A stretch of 13,448 nucleotides of DNA from an uncultured Oscillospiraceae bacterium (GCA_910578755.1 CAJTSZ010000062.1:1-13448); one strand, 5' to 3'. Counted from the stretch's first letter, positions 1 through 7,695 are shown. Notes: generated from the letters alone by a model not told the origin. Translations and numbers: made by a program.

Positions 1-1277
1 GAATAGCCTATAAACACCACTGCAATGCTGTGGAAAAACGGCATCGCCAGGGCAATCCAAACCATGCGCAGCAGGCACATGTTGCCCACCATAATCAGCA
101 TAGGCGGCAGGGACGCACCCGCCCCCCGTATAACGCCGGCACAAGTATGGTTCACCGAAAGGGCCATATAAAAGGGGGAAAGCATACAGAGCATATAGGT
201 GCCATAGTATAAAATTTCCGGGTCTGAGGAGAAAATACCAATAATGTGCCGCCCAAACACAAATACACAGGCCGAAAGCACTGCCGTTACCCCTAAGCTT
301 ATTTTCAAACAGGTTTTTGCTCCCTGGCGCACCCTGTCGTAGTTCCCTGCCCCCACGTTTTGGCCGGTAAAGGTGGTAACCGCCATGGAAAAGCTCATTA
401 CCGGCAGAAGGGCAAAACCGTCCACCTTGGTGTAGGAGCTGCACCCCGCCATGGCCGCTGGGCCAAAGCTGTTAATATTCGCCTGCACAATAATATTGGA
501 AAAGGAAATAATGGCGTTCTGAATCCCCCCAGGCAGCCCAAGGCGCACAATCTCCTTTAAGATGGGCGCGTTTATGTGGATATGGCCTACAATCAGGCGG
601 TAGCTGTCCTGGGCCTGCATCAATTTCATCAGAACCAACAGGGCCGAAACTACCTGTGCAGTGAGGGTTGCCCAGGCCACACCGGCAATTCCCATGGTAA
701 AATTGATAACGAAAACCAGATCCAAAATAATGTTGACAACACTGGAAACAATTAAAAAGTACAGCGGCGTGCGGGAATCCCCAATGGCCCGCAAAATACC
801 GGAACCCATGTTGTAAACCATCATAGCCAGCACGCCGCTAAAATAAATGCGCAGGTACACAGTGCTTTCCACCATAACCTCCTCCGGCGTGCCAATAAGC
901 CGCAGCAGCAAAGGGGAAAGCAGCACCCCCGCCACAGACAAAATTATCCCGGAAACAAAAGTTACTGCAATGGCCGTGTGGACGGAATCGTGGACATTTT
1001 TATTGTCCTGGGCGCCAAAAAAGCGGGATACCACAACGCCGGAGCCTGTGGCTATACCGGTAAACAAACCAACCAGCAGGTTGACAATGGGGGTGCTTGA
1101 CCCTACCGCCGCCAAGGCATTGCCTCCAATGTAATTGCCTACCACAATGGAATCCACCGTGTTGTACAGCTGCTGGAACAGGTTCCCCAACAGCAGAGGG
1201 ATAGAAAACAACACCAGCTGTTTCCAAATAACGCCTTCTGTCATAAGGCCCTTTTTTGCTGTGACTGCTTCGCTCAA
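1..1277 (-). CDS. MATE family multidrug/cation antiporter, C-terminus cut by window edge
   Basis: This is a membrane antiporter expected to export drugs or organic cations using a Na+ or H+ gradient. The frame is open from 1277 to the left edge, giving about 425 residues; family members are usually 440-460, so only the last 20-35 are missing. The N-terminus reads MTEGVIWKQLVLFSIPLLLG followed by NLFQQLYNTVDSIVVGNYIG, the classic first helix of NorM/DinF-like MATE proteins. Further hydrophobic segments follow, with a typical GSGILRAIGDSRTPLYF stretch in the first half and VIRGAGASLPPM in the second. I chose TTG at 1277 (MSEAVTAKKGLMTEG...) because AGGGTGG lies about 6 bases upstream and an in-frame TAA directly precedes it. 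ATG at 1244 is the alternative, with a poorer GGG placed too close. The gene has its own promoter and a terminator-bearing leader. Substrate cannot be told from sequence. Confidence 0.93.
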   Translation of the reverse strand, partial: MSEAVTAKKGLMTEGVIWKQLVLFSIPLLLGNLFQQLYNTVDSIVVGNYIGGNALAAVGSSTPIVNLLVGLFTGIATGSGVVVSRFFGAQDNKNVHDSVHTAIAVTFVSGIILSVAGVLLSPLLLRLIGTPEEVMVESTVYLRIYFSGVLAMMVYNMGSGILRAIGDSRTPLYFLIVSSVVNIILDLVFVINFTMGIAGVAWATLTAQVVSALLVLMKLMQAQDSYRLIVGHIHINAPILKEIVRLGLPGGIQNAIISFSNIIVQANINSFGPAAMAGCSSYTKVDGFALLPVMSFSMAVTTFTGQNVGAGNYDRVRQGAKTCLKISLGVTAVLSACVFVFGRHIIGIFSSDPEILYYGTYMLCMLSPFYMALSVNHTCAGVIRGAGASLPPMLIMVGNMCLLRMVWIALAMPFFHSIAVVFIGY

Positions 1278-1321
1278 AAGTTACCACCCTTTCCCCATGG
1301 GGCCGCCGGCCCCTGTATCAT
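1274..1321 (-). other. Possible 15-codon leader ORF overlapping the MATE start
   Basis: An ATG at 1321-1319 opens a 15-codon frame (MIQGPAAPWGKGGNF) whose TGA at 1276-1274 overlaps the TTG start of the MATE gene by two bases. GAGG lies upstream of the ATG but only about two bases away, which is closer than usual. If translated, it would couple ribosome arrival to MATE initiation. A 6-bp GC stem (1299-1304 with 1308-1313) lies inside it, just upstream of the MATE ribosome binding site. An even shorter frame (MRGRFFF, 1349-1326) runs through the terminator hairpin. Both may be chance. Confidence 0.25.
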
Positions 1322-1332
1322 ATCCTCAAAAG

Positions 1333-1364
1333 AAAAAACGCCCCCTCATTGCTTACCGGGGGCG
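1333..1364 (-). terminator. Rho-independent terminator inside the MATE leader (attenuator candidate)
   Basis: On the minus strand CGCCCCC (1364-1358) pairs with GGGGGCG (1345-1339) across a 12-base loop, and six T residues follow (1338-1333). It is a textbook intrinsic terminator. It lies downstream of the promoter at 1406-1434 and upstream of the MATE start, with no second promoter visible between, so it would end transcription before the gene unless overridden. Confidence 0.8.
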
Positions 1365-1392
1365 ATAGGGCGGGCTGATAGCCCGCCCTATC
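1364..1392 (-). other. 13-bp perfect hairpin in the MATE leader
   Basis: Bases 1364-1376 and 1380-1392 are perfect inverted complements around a three-base loop (1377-1379), with a GC-rich core GGGCGGGC/GCCCGCCC. It abuts the terminator stem and would be transcribed within a few bases of the predicted start site. It lacks its own T-tract, so it is more likely a leader RNA structure or operator than a terminator. Confidence 0.75.
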
Positions 1393-1405
1393 CTTTATAT
1401 GTTAC

Positions 1406-1434
1406 AGTATAGCACAAAAATGCGGCTGCTACAA
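1406..1434 (-). promoter_or_regulatory. Sigma-A-type promoter for the MATE gene
   Basis: On the minus strand the -35 is TTGTAG (1434-1429) and the -10 is TATACT (1411-1406), with a 17-bp spacer. Transcription would start near 1399, giving a ~120-base leader that carries the hairpin and terminator described separately. It lies between the terminator assigned to fba and the MATE gene, which fits a dedicated promoter. Confidence 0.7.
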
Positions 1435-1476
1435 GCTGCATAGCAAGAACCTCCCTAAAGCCTGTATACTGGCAGT

Positions 1477-1505
1477 AAAAACCCCCGCCGTTTGTACGGC
1501 AGGGG
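1477..1505 (-). terminator. Rho-independent terminator downstream of fba
   Basis: On the minus strand CCCCTGCCG (1505-1497) pairs with CGGCGGGGG (1490-1482) over a six-base loop, with one T-G wobble. Five T residues follow (1481-1477). It is about 120 bases past the fba stop codon and upstream of the MATE promoter. Confidence 0.85.
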
Positions 1506-1626
1506 ATATGAAGCGCAAGCACAATGGTATAATTGGCGACTTCGCCGGTTGCAAGCCGCTGGGCATTTGCCCGGCGGGGGCGAGCACTTGGGGCACTAAA
1601 ATGTAATAACGACTTTGTCGTTATTA
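1506..1626 (-). other. Hairpin-rich 3' region between the fba stop and its terminator
   Basis: No convincing gene is present. Several inverted repeats are crowded together. A 10-bp perfect stem with a 3-base loop (1604-1613 with 1617-1626) includes the fba stop codon. GGGC/GCCC around 1561-1572 is flanked by further pairing from 1556 to 1577 that has one mismatch in minus-strand RNA. GGCG/CGCC lies at 1535-1546. It could be a structured 3' UTR, a REP-like element or an mRNA-stability element. I did not recognise a known RNA family. Confidence 0.5.
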
Positions 1627-2487
1627 TGCTTTGTTAATGGAACCAAACAGCTCCATTTTTTCTTTTACTTTTGCTTTAATGGCTGCAACGCCTGGTTTCA
1701 GCACCTTGCGGGGGTCGTAACCTTTGGATTCCTTGTCCTTGTTTGCCTCAAAGTATTTGCGGGTTTCCTCGGTAAATACAATTTGGCATTCGGTATTTAC
1801 GTTAATTTTGGAAACACCCAGGGAGATAGCCTTTTTCACCATATTGTCGGGGATACCCGTGCCGCCGTGGAGTACTAAGGGCATTACGCCGGTTTTTTCC
1901 TGTATGGCAGCCAGCACGTCAAAGTTCAGGCCCTTCCAGTTGGAGGGATACACGCCGTGGATGTTGCCAATACCAGCCGCCAGCATATCCACGCCCAGGT
2001 CTGCAATCATTTGGCATTCTGCTGGGTCGGCAACCTCGCCGCCGCCCAAAACGCCGTCCTCTTCACCGCCAATGGCGCCAACCTCAGCCTCTACAGAAGC
2101 GCCTTTTTCTTTCGCCCGGCGGATAATATCCTTTGTTTTTTCAATGTTTTCTTCAATCGGGTATTTGGAGCCGTCAAACATAACGGAGGAAAAACCCTTT
2201 TCCAAACACTCAATAGCAAACTCATAGCTGCCGTGGTCCAAGTGCAGCGCAACGGGAACTGTAATGTTCAGCTCCTCCAGCAGGCCGTTTACCATGCCTA
2301 CAACGGTTTTAACACCGCCCATGTACTTGGCCGCGCCGGCAGAAACGCCCAAAATTACCGGGGAATTGTTCTCCTGGGCGGTTTCCAAAATGGCCTTTGT
2401 CCACTCCAGGTTGTTAATATTGAAGTGGCCTACAGCATAATGGCCCTCTTTTGCTTTTACCAGCATCTCTTTTGCGGAAACTAACAT
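1624..2487 (-). CDS. fba: Class II fructose-1,6-bisphosphate aldolase
   Basis: This zinc enzyme cleaves fructose-1,6-bisphosphate to dihydroxyacetone phosphate and glyceraldehyde-3-phosphate in cytoplasmic glycolysis and gluconeogenesis. The 287-residue product has the family's hallmark blocks: HLDHGS at 82-87 (catalytic D84, zinc ligand H85), the substrate loop DGSKYPIEENI at 105-115, EAEVGAIGGEEDG at 133-145, GNIHGVYP with zinc ligand H177, LVLHGGTGIPD with H207, and KINVNTECQ at 227-235. Length and motifs match the Bacillus/Clostridium FbaA type. The start at 2487 has GGAGG eight bases upstream. An upstream in-frame ATG at 2535 falls in or next to the -10 box and is rejected. The gene is monocistronic by appearance, with its own promoter and a terminator at 1477-1505. 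Gene identity is very secure, though ketose-bisphosphate aldolases for tagatose share the fold. Confidence 0.96.
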   Translation of the reverse strand: MLVSAKEMLVKAKEGHYAVGHFNINNLEWTKAILETAQENNSPVILGVSAGAAKYMGGVKTVVGMVNGLLEELNITVPVALHLDHGSYEFAIECLEKGFSSVMFDGSKYPIEENIEKTKDIIRRAKEKGASVEAEVGAIGGEEDGVLGGGEVADPAECQMIADLGVDMLAAGIGNIHGVYPSNWKGLNFDVLAAIQEKTGVMPLVLHGGTGIPDNMVKKAISLGVSKINVNTECQIVFTEETRKYFEANKDKESKGYDPRKVLKPGVAAIKAKVKEKMELFGSINKA

Positions 2488-2536
2488 AATTACGTCCTCC
2501 TTATAAAAGCGGGCTTTCGCCTTTCCTGTTAAGTTC

Positions 2537-2565
2537 ATTATAAACAATATTATGGAAAAAAGCAA
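2537..2565 (-). promoter_or_regulatory. Near-consensus sigma-A promoter for fba
   Basis: On the minus strand TTGCTT (2565-2560) and a perfect TATAAT (2542-2537) are separated by 17 bp. The start would be near 2530, leaving a ~43-base leader before the GGAGG and ATG at 2487. Its strength fits a highly expressed glycolytic gene. Confidence 0.85.
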
Positions 2566-2582
2566 TCGTATTCTATGCCACA

Positions 2583-2594
2583 CCGCCTTGGCGG
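2583..2594. repeat. Short GC-rich inverted repeat after ogg
   Basis: CCGCC and GGCGG face each other across two bases, just downstream of the ogg stop and upstream of the fba promoter. No T-tract follows on either strand, so it is not a convincing terminator. Read-through from the ABC-ogg cluster into fba is therefore possible. Confidence 0.4.
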
Positions 2595-2608
2595 CCTCCC
2601 GTCAAAAT

Positions 2609-3466
2609 TCATTTCCCCTCCCCCAAGCACCCAGAGGTGCGGGCATAGTGGAAAATATACTGTTGGGCAATGCCGCCATATTCTTTGGCGCACTCCGGCA
2701 ATCCCTGGGGGAACAGCTGGGCCATGGCCCGTTTCATCCATACATCCATGGGGAAGGCCTCCAGCCGGTAAAAACCGTACAGTAGGGCGCAGTCCGCCAC
2801 CTTGGGGCCCACCCCTTTAATCTGCATTAAATACTCTTTTGCCTCCTGGTAGGGCAATTCCCCCAAGGTCCCAAGGTCCACGGTGCCCTGGGCCACCTTT
2901 TGGGCCGCATCAATTAAGTACTTGGCTCGGAAGCCGCACCGCAGAGGGGCCAAATCCTCCACCGTCAGCCCGGCCATCTGCTGGGCCGTAGGAAAGGCAT
3001 AGCCGCCTCCCTCCAAAGGGGTGCCAAAGCACTGGCAAAGGCGTTCCACAATACCTTTAATGCGCTTGATGTTGTTGTTTTGGCTAATAATAAAGGAGCA
3101 CAGAGCCTCCCAGCCGTCCTGCCGCAGCACCCGGATTCCCGGGGCGTACTGGGCCGCATCCTCCAAAACAGGGTCCTGGCAGAGCTGCCTTTTCACAGTA
3201 TTATAGTCCTGGTACAGGTCAAAGTAGGGGGCCCAAAGGCGGTAAAATTCTTCTTCTGTTGTATTGTGGAAAAAGAACTCCCCCTCCCCTCGGCAGGTAA
3301 TTTTTAGGAGATGGCCCAGGGCTATCCCCTGGTATGTGTTTTCCTCCTGAGGGGCTGGGTTCCAGCGAAAGCACTGGCCGCAGTCCAGCGTATCGGGGAG
3401 GGAAAAATCCCCCAGGCCCTGGGCCAAAGCGCCCCCGTCCTGAAATATAACGCGGCAGCAAAGCAT
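2609..3466 (-). CDS. ogg: 8-oxoguanine DNA glycosylase/AP lyase, OGG1 type
   Basis: This is a bifunctional base-excision repair enzyme that removes 8-oxoguanine from DNA and nicks the abasic strand. The 285-residue product carries the OGG N-terminal domain signature FSLPDTLDCGQCFRWN (21-36), SFIISQNNNIKRIKGIVERL (124-143) and the helix-hairpin-helix with catalytic lysine, QIKGVGPKVADCALLYG (215-231, K222). The HhH-GPD aspartate D241 lies in FPMDVWMKR. K222 and D241 correspond to K249 and D268 of human OGG1, so the active site is intact. Start ATG 3466 has AAAGGGG seven bases upstream. A frame extension to 3502 overlaps the permease gene and lacks a ribosome site. Only 14 bases separate it from the permease stop and no promoter is visible there, so it is probably the third gene of the ABC cluster, an unusual partner. 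Confidence 0.93.
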   Translation of the reverse strand: MLCCRVIFQDGGALAQGLGDFSLPDTLDCGQCFRWNPAPQEENTYQGIALGHLLKITCRGEGEFFFHNTTEEEFYRLWAPYFDLYQDYNTVKRQLCQDPVLEDAAQYAPGIRVLRQDGWEALCSFIISQNNNIKRIKGIVERLCQCFGTPLEGGGYAFPTAQQMAGLTVEDLAPLRCGFRAKYLIDAAQKVAQGTVDLGTLGELPYQEAKEYLMQIKGVGPKVADCALLYGFYRLEAFPMDVWMKRAMAQLFPQGLPECAKEYGGIAQQYIFHYARTSGCLGEGK

Positions 3467-3480
3467 ACGGTAACCCCTTT

Positions 3481-6400
3481 CTATTCTACAGACTTCATAC
3501 ATTCCACCATGTCCACCTTTTTCAGCTTAAAGTGGATAAGCACATTTACAATTTGGGTAAACACTGCCGTAAGGGCCGCCGCCATGCCAAAGCACCACAG
3601 GGGAATATCCGGGGCAAACATAACAATATCCACCTCCGCTGTGGCAATTACAAACTTTTCTAAAACAACGCCCAAGGCCAGGCCGGCAGCAATGCCCAAA
3701 ACGGTGGAAATGTTGTTTTCCCGGTAAATGTAGGCCGAAACCTCCCTGTCGTAAAAGCCCAAAACCTTAATGGTAGCCAACTCCCGGATACGCTCGTTTA
3801 CATTGATGTTGGAAAGGTTGTACAGCACAATAAAGGCCAGCAGCCCCGCCGAAGCAATAAGCACCCAAACAATACTGTTGAGGCTGGAAATCATATCCTT
3901 AAACTTGGCGTTGCCATCGGAAGCGTAGGATACCGCCAAAATACTGTCGTCCTTCAGCAGTTCCTGGGAGAGGGCGCTTTCCTGGCTGGTGTCCTCCATA
4001 TTGAACAGGTACAGGTTGTACTCCGGCGGGCTGCGGAACAACTCTTTGTATAAATTTGGAGTCATATACACATAGTTTAGGGTATAGTTTTCCGCAATGC
4101 CAGTTACCTGGGCTTTGGCCGGGCGGCCGTTGGTTTCTGTAATGGTGATTTCATCCCCCACCGCCAGCCCCAGCAGCTTGGCCAGCTTTTCATTAATAAT
4201 AACCCCCCTGTCCTCTAAAATAAGGGGCTCCTGGGTTTGCCGCTGGCGCAGGGCAATGTAGGGCTCCAAATCATAGGGGTTTTGGGGCACAAACAGGTTT
4301 ACGCTTTTTACCTGGCCCCCGCCGGTAACGTCCATGGTTTTCTGCATGGCCAGCGCTGCCGACTGCACCAAGGCTTTTTCCCGCAGCCGTTGGCCTGCCT
4401 CCTCTTTTTCCTTTTGGGAAACCTCGTCCAAGGCGGCAATGCCGTGGTACAAAAATACTTCCCCGTACTGCTTGGGCACAATGGCGCCAATGGCGTACTT
4501 TAATCCAAAGCCGGTAAGCATTAAAGCAGTGCAGCCTGCAATGCCTACCACAGTCATAAACACCCGCCGCTTGTAGCGGAACACGTTGCGCAGGGTTACC
4601 TTTTGTATAAAGCGGATTCTATTCCACAAAAAGGGCAGTTTTTCCAACAGCACCCGCTTGCCCGCCTTGGGGGCCTTGGGGCGCATTAACTGGGCGGGGC
4701 AGGCAGCTAATTCCCGGCGGCAGGCTGCAAAGGCCGAAACCCCGGTGCAAAGCACCGCCGCCCCTGTACACCAAAGGGCCGTATCCCAATGGAAGGGAAC
4801 CAGCGGGTCCGGGATAACATACATGGCCCGGTAGGTGTTAATAATAACTAATGGGAACAGCCGGAAGCCAATGCTTAAACCAAGGGCGCTGCCCAAAAGG
4901 CTGGCTGCCACAGCATACACTAAATACTTTGCCATAATGGCCCCTTTGCTGTAACCCAGGGCTTTTAAAGTGCCAATTTGTACCCGCTGTTCCTCCACCA
5001 TACGGGTCATGGTGGTAAGGCACACCAAGGCGGCCACCATAATAAAGAACACCGGGAATACCGCCGCAATGGCGTCCACTTTGGCGGCGTCATCCTCAAA
5101 GCTGGAATAGCCGGGGTTGTTCTGCCGGGTCCAAACATACCACTTCGGCAGGGAAAGGTCGTCCAGTTCCCGCTGGGCATCCTCTATTTTCACCTTTGCA
5201 TCCTCTATTTCCCGGTCAGATTCCTCCTTCCCCTCCTGGTAATCAATCCTTGCCTGGGCCAGCTTTTCCTCGCCATCTGCAATTTCCCATGCGGCCTCCT
5301 GCAATTCCTCCTCGCCCTTGGCCTTTTCCTCCTCAAATTCCCTTTCACCGTCTTCTAACTCCTGCCAGCCGTCAGCCAGCTCCTGGCGGGCATCGTTTAG
5401 CTGCTCCTTAGCTTCCTCCAACTGCTTCTCCGCGTCAGCCAAATCCAGTTCCGCCTTAAACAGCTGGAACTCCCCCTCGCTAATGCCTGCCTCTAATTGC
5501 CTCAGCCCATCCCGGGCCAAATCCAACTGGGCATCCTGGGCCGCCAGCTCATCCCGCATACTGGCCACCCCGGAGGAAATTTGCTGCGCCATCAACGCTT
5601 TTTGGGCTGCCTGCGCAGGATCGGTTTCATCTAAGGAACTATATAATGTTAGCATTGCCTCCAGCCCCGGCATTAGGGCATCCGCCCCTGCTGCGGCTTC
5701 CGGTGGCAGTTGCCCCGCCAAAATTCCTTCTATGGCCAGGCAAAGGCCCTCGGCCTGGGCCAGCTGTTCCTCGCCCTGGGCAATGGTTTGCCGCAGCTGC
5801 TGGGCCTGCTGGCGGTACTGGGCAAGCAGGGCCTCTGCCTGGGGCCGCTGCTTTTCAAACTCGGCAAGGCCGTCTAAGTACTCCGCCTTGCCGTCAGTAT
5901 ACTCCGCCCAGCCTTCATCCCACTCCCTTTGGCCATCCTCCAATTCTTGGCGGGCGTCCGCTAATTCCTGCTGGGCCTTGGCAATTTCCTCTTTAAATTC
6001 CTTTTTGCCGTCGGCATATTCCTTTTTGCCGTCCTCTAACTCCTGCTGAGCCTCGGCAATTTTTTGCTCTGCATCGGCCAGTTCCCGCTGCTGGGTGTCT
6101 ATGCCGTCGGCCAGTTCCTGGCGGGCCTCGTCAATTTTCTCCTGGGCCTCGTCCACAATTTCATCATACCTGGCCTGGGAACGCTCTTTTGCCAGGGCTT
6201 CCAGATCCTCTTTCCAAAACTCCGTTACAGCCTCGTACTCATCCGCAAAGGGGGAAAGGGCTTTGGTCCCCTTTAATGTGAGGAAAACATCGGTGTAAAC
6301 TTCCAGGTCAAAGTTTTCCTCCGGTATCATCATAAAAGCATCAATGGCGCCGTCGCCAATGGTGCTGCTGCCCCGTTCCAGGCTAATGTAAAAGGGAGAT

Positions 6401-6942
6401 TGAACAATGCCCACTACCTGGTACTGGCTGCGCTTTAATGTTTCTGTAATATCCTTGTCCTCGCTGCCGGAAGCAAGGGTAACGGTTTCGCCAAGGGCAA
6501 AGCTTTCCGGTGCGTGGAGGGTTTGCTCCACCACACATTCCCCAGGGCTTTGGGGCAGGCGGCCCTCCAAAACCACAGGCTGGTTCAGCCCCTTCCCCTC
6601 CGGGGGCAGGGCGTGTACTTTAATAACGGCGTTTTCGTTTTTCTCCGGGGAATGTACAAACACATCCACCGAGTAGGTGGGCATGATTTCCCCTACCCCC
6701 TCCCTGCCGGCCAAGGCCGCCAGGTCGTCCTCGTTAAAGCCAAAGGTGGAAACCAAGTGAATATCCGCCAGGTAAGTTTGGGCAAAATATGTTTGCGCCG
6801 TCAGCAGCATATCCGGGCAGCTGGACTTTACCCCCGCAAAAAAACCGGTACCAATGGCCACAATGGCCAAAATAGAGAAAAAGCGGTTCCGTGTTTTCCA
6901 AATTTCCCGAACCATTTCTTTTATTAAGGCTTTTGGCTTCAT
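3481..6942 (-). CDS. FtsX/MacB-type ABC transporter permease with very long coiled-coil insertion
   Basis: This 1153-residue membrane protein is the permease partner of the adjacent ATPase. It has TM1 at about 21-40 and a first extracytoplasmic region at 41-250. A charged helical region at about 255-597 follows, built of heptads such as LEDGKKE-YADGKKE and broken at 405-440 by prolines and glycines. An FtsX core with three helices (about 626-742) comes next, with a typical RVQIGTLKALGYSKGAI block (653-669). Then come TM5 (about 795-815), a second extracytoplasmic domain, and a last FtsX core (about 1022-1135) with RIRELATIKVLGFYDREV. That makes eight predicted membrane segments, as in duplicated FtsX permeases. 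The start lies four bases after the ATPase stop with GGTG just upstream, implying translational coupling. MacB-like systems act as mechanotransmitters or export lipoproteins, peptides or drugs. The substrate here is unknown. Confidence 0.9.
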   Translation of the reverse strand: MKPKALIKEMVREIWKTRNRFFSILAIVAIGTGFFAGVKSSCPDMLLTAQTYFAQTYLADIHLVSTFGFNEDDLAALAGREGVGEIMPTYSVDVFVHSPEKNENAVIKVHALPPEGKGLNQPVVLEGRLPQSPGECVVEQTLHAPESFALGETVTLASGSEDKDITETLKRSQYQVVGIVQSPFYISLERGSSTIGDGAIDAFMMIPEENFDLEVYTDVFLTLKGTKALSPFADEYEAVTEFWKEDLEALAKERSQARYDEIVDEAQEKIDEARQELADGIDTQQRELADAEQKIAEAQQELEDGKKEYADGKKEFKEEIAKAQQELADARQELEDGQREWDEGWAEYTDGKAEYLDGLAEFEKQRPQAEALLAQYRQQAQQLRQTIAQGEEQLAQAEGLCLAIEGILAGQLPPEAAAGADALMPGLEAMLTLYSSLDETDPAQAAQKALMAQQISSGVASMRDELAAQDAQLDLARDGLRQLEAGISEGEFQLFKAELDLADAEKQLEEAKEQLNDARQELADGWQELEDGEREFEEEKAKGEEELQEAAWEIADGEEKLAQARIDYQEGKEESDREIEDAKVKIEDAQRELDDLSLPKWYVWTRQNNPGYSSFEDDAAKVDAIAAVFPVFFIMVAALVCLTTMTRMVEEQRVQIGTLKALGYSKGAIMAKYLVYAVAASLLGSALGLSIGFRLFPLVIINTYRAMYVIPDPLVPFHWDTALWCTGAAVLCTGVSAFAACRRELAACPAQLMRPKAPKAGKRVLLEKLPFLWNRIRFIQKVTLRNVFRYKRRVFMTVVGIAGCTALMLTGFGLKYAIGAIVPKQYGEVFLYHGIAALDEVSQKEKEEAGQRLREKALVQSAALAMQKTMDVTGGGQVKSVNLFVPQNPYDLEPYIALRQRQTQEPLILEDRGVIINEKLAKLLGLAVGDEITITETNGRPAKAQVTGIAENYTLNYVYMTPNLYKELFRSPPEYNLYLFNMEDTSQESALSQELLKDDSILAVSYASDGNAKFKDMISSLNSIVWVLIASAGLLAFIVLYNLSNINVNERIRELATIKVLGFYDREVSAYIYRENNISTVLGIAAGLALGVVLEKFVIATAEVDIVMFAPDIPLWCFGMAAALTAVFTQIVNVLIHFKLKKVDMVECMKSVE

Positions 6943-6946
6943 CGTA

Positions 6947-7651
6947 TCACCACTCTATCTGTTCCACCGGGGTGGGGGAAGGGTTGCGGGTAATTTCCAC
7001 CACCTGGCTGTTTTTCATGCGGATCACCCGGTCCGCCATAGGGGTAATTGCAGAGTTATGGGTAATAACCACCACCGTCATGCCCTGTTGGCGGCAGGTA
7101 TCCTGCAAAAGCTTTAAAATGGTTTTGCCGGTTTGGTAGTCCAAGGCGCCGGTGGGCTCGTCACAGAGGAGCAGCTTGGGGCGCTTGGCCAGGGCCCTGG
7201 CAATGGATACCCTTTGCTGCTCCCCGCCGGAAAGCTGGGCAGGGAAGTTGCTTAGCCTTTCCCCCAGGCCCACCTGCTCTAAAACTTCCCCTGCATCCAT
7301 AGGATCCCGGCAAATTTGGGCGGCCAGCTCCACATTTTCCTTTGCTGTCAGGTTGGGCACCAGGTTGTAAAACTGGAACACAAAACCAATGTCGTGGCGG
7401 CGATATTCTGTCAGCTGCTTTGGGCTGTAGCCGCCAATATCCTGGCCATCCACAATTACCTGGCCTTGGTCGCAGGAATCCATCCCTCCCAAAATGTTTA
7501 AAATGGTGGTTTTACCCGCGCCGCTGGAACCTACAATTACGGCAAATTCCCCTTTTTCAATTTCAAAGGACACCCCATTGGAGGCGGTTATGGTGACCTC
7601 CCCCATTTTATAGCGCTTATAAACGTCCTTTAGCTCTACATAGCCGGCCAT
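6947..7651 (-). CDS. ABC transporter ATP-binding protein, LolD/MacB subfamily
   Basis: This 234-residue cytoplasmic ATPase powers the permease encoded directly downstream. All nucleotide-binding motifs are present: Walker A GSSGAGKTT (41-49), Q-loop Q93 in GFVFQFYNLVPNLT, signature LSGGEQQRVSIARAL (140-154), Walker B LLLCDEPTGALD (160-171) and switch histidine H198 in VVVITHNS. The VFQFYNLVPNLTAKENV stretch and DEPTGALD are characteristic of the LolD/MacB/FtsE group that pairs with FtsX-type permeases. ATG 7651 has GAGG six bases upstream. It is the first gene of the apparent ATPase-permease-ogg unit. The intact catalytic residues argue for an active transporter. Confidence 0.95.
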   Translation of the reverse strand: MAGYVELKDVYKRYKMGEVTITASNGVSFEIEKGEFAVIVGSSGAGKTTILNILGGMDSCDQGQVIVDGQDIGGYSPKQLTEYRRHDIGFVFQFYNLVPNLTAKENVELAAQICRDPMDAGEVLEQVGLGERLSNFPAQLSGGEQQRVSIARALAKRPKLLLCDEPTGALDYQTGKTILKLLQDTCRQQGMTVVVITHNSAITPMADRVIRMKNSQVVEITRNPSPTPVEQIEW

Positions 7652-7695
7652 TTTCTTCCTCTTTTCAATTTATACTAATTGTTTATTGTTGGCGG

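Noticed and set aside
1528..1533. Plus-strand TATAAT in the fba 3' region
   Set aside because: No -35 partner at proper spacing and no plus-strand gene downstream.
1624..2583. Longer aldolase starting at 2583 or 2535
   Set aside because: Those starts lie upstream of or at the promoter -10 box. The GGAGG-supported ATG at 2487 gives the standard family length.
2609..3502. Longer ogg starting at 3502
   Set aside because: It would overlap the permease end and lacks a ribosome site. The ATG at 3466 has AAAGGGG at good spacing.
5318..6049. 243-codon serine-rich plus-strand ORF
   Set aside because: It lies entirely antisense to the coiled-coil part of the permease. Its SSS/W-rich composition is the complement of repeated Glu/Gln/Ala codons, and it has no ribosome site.
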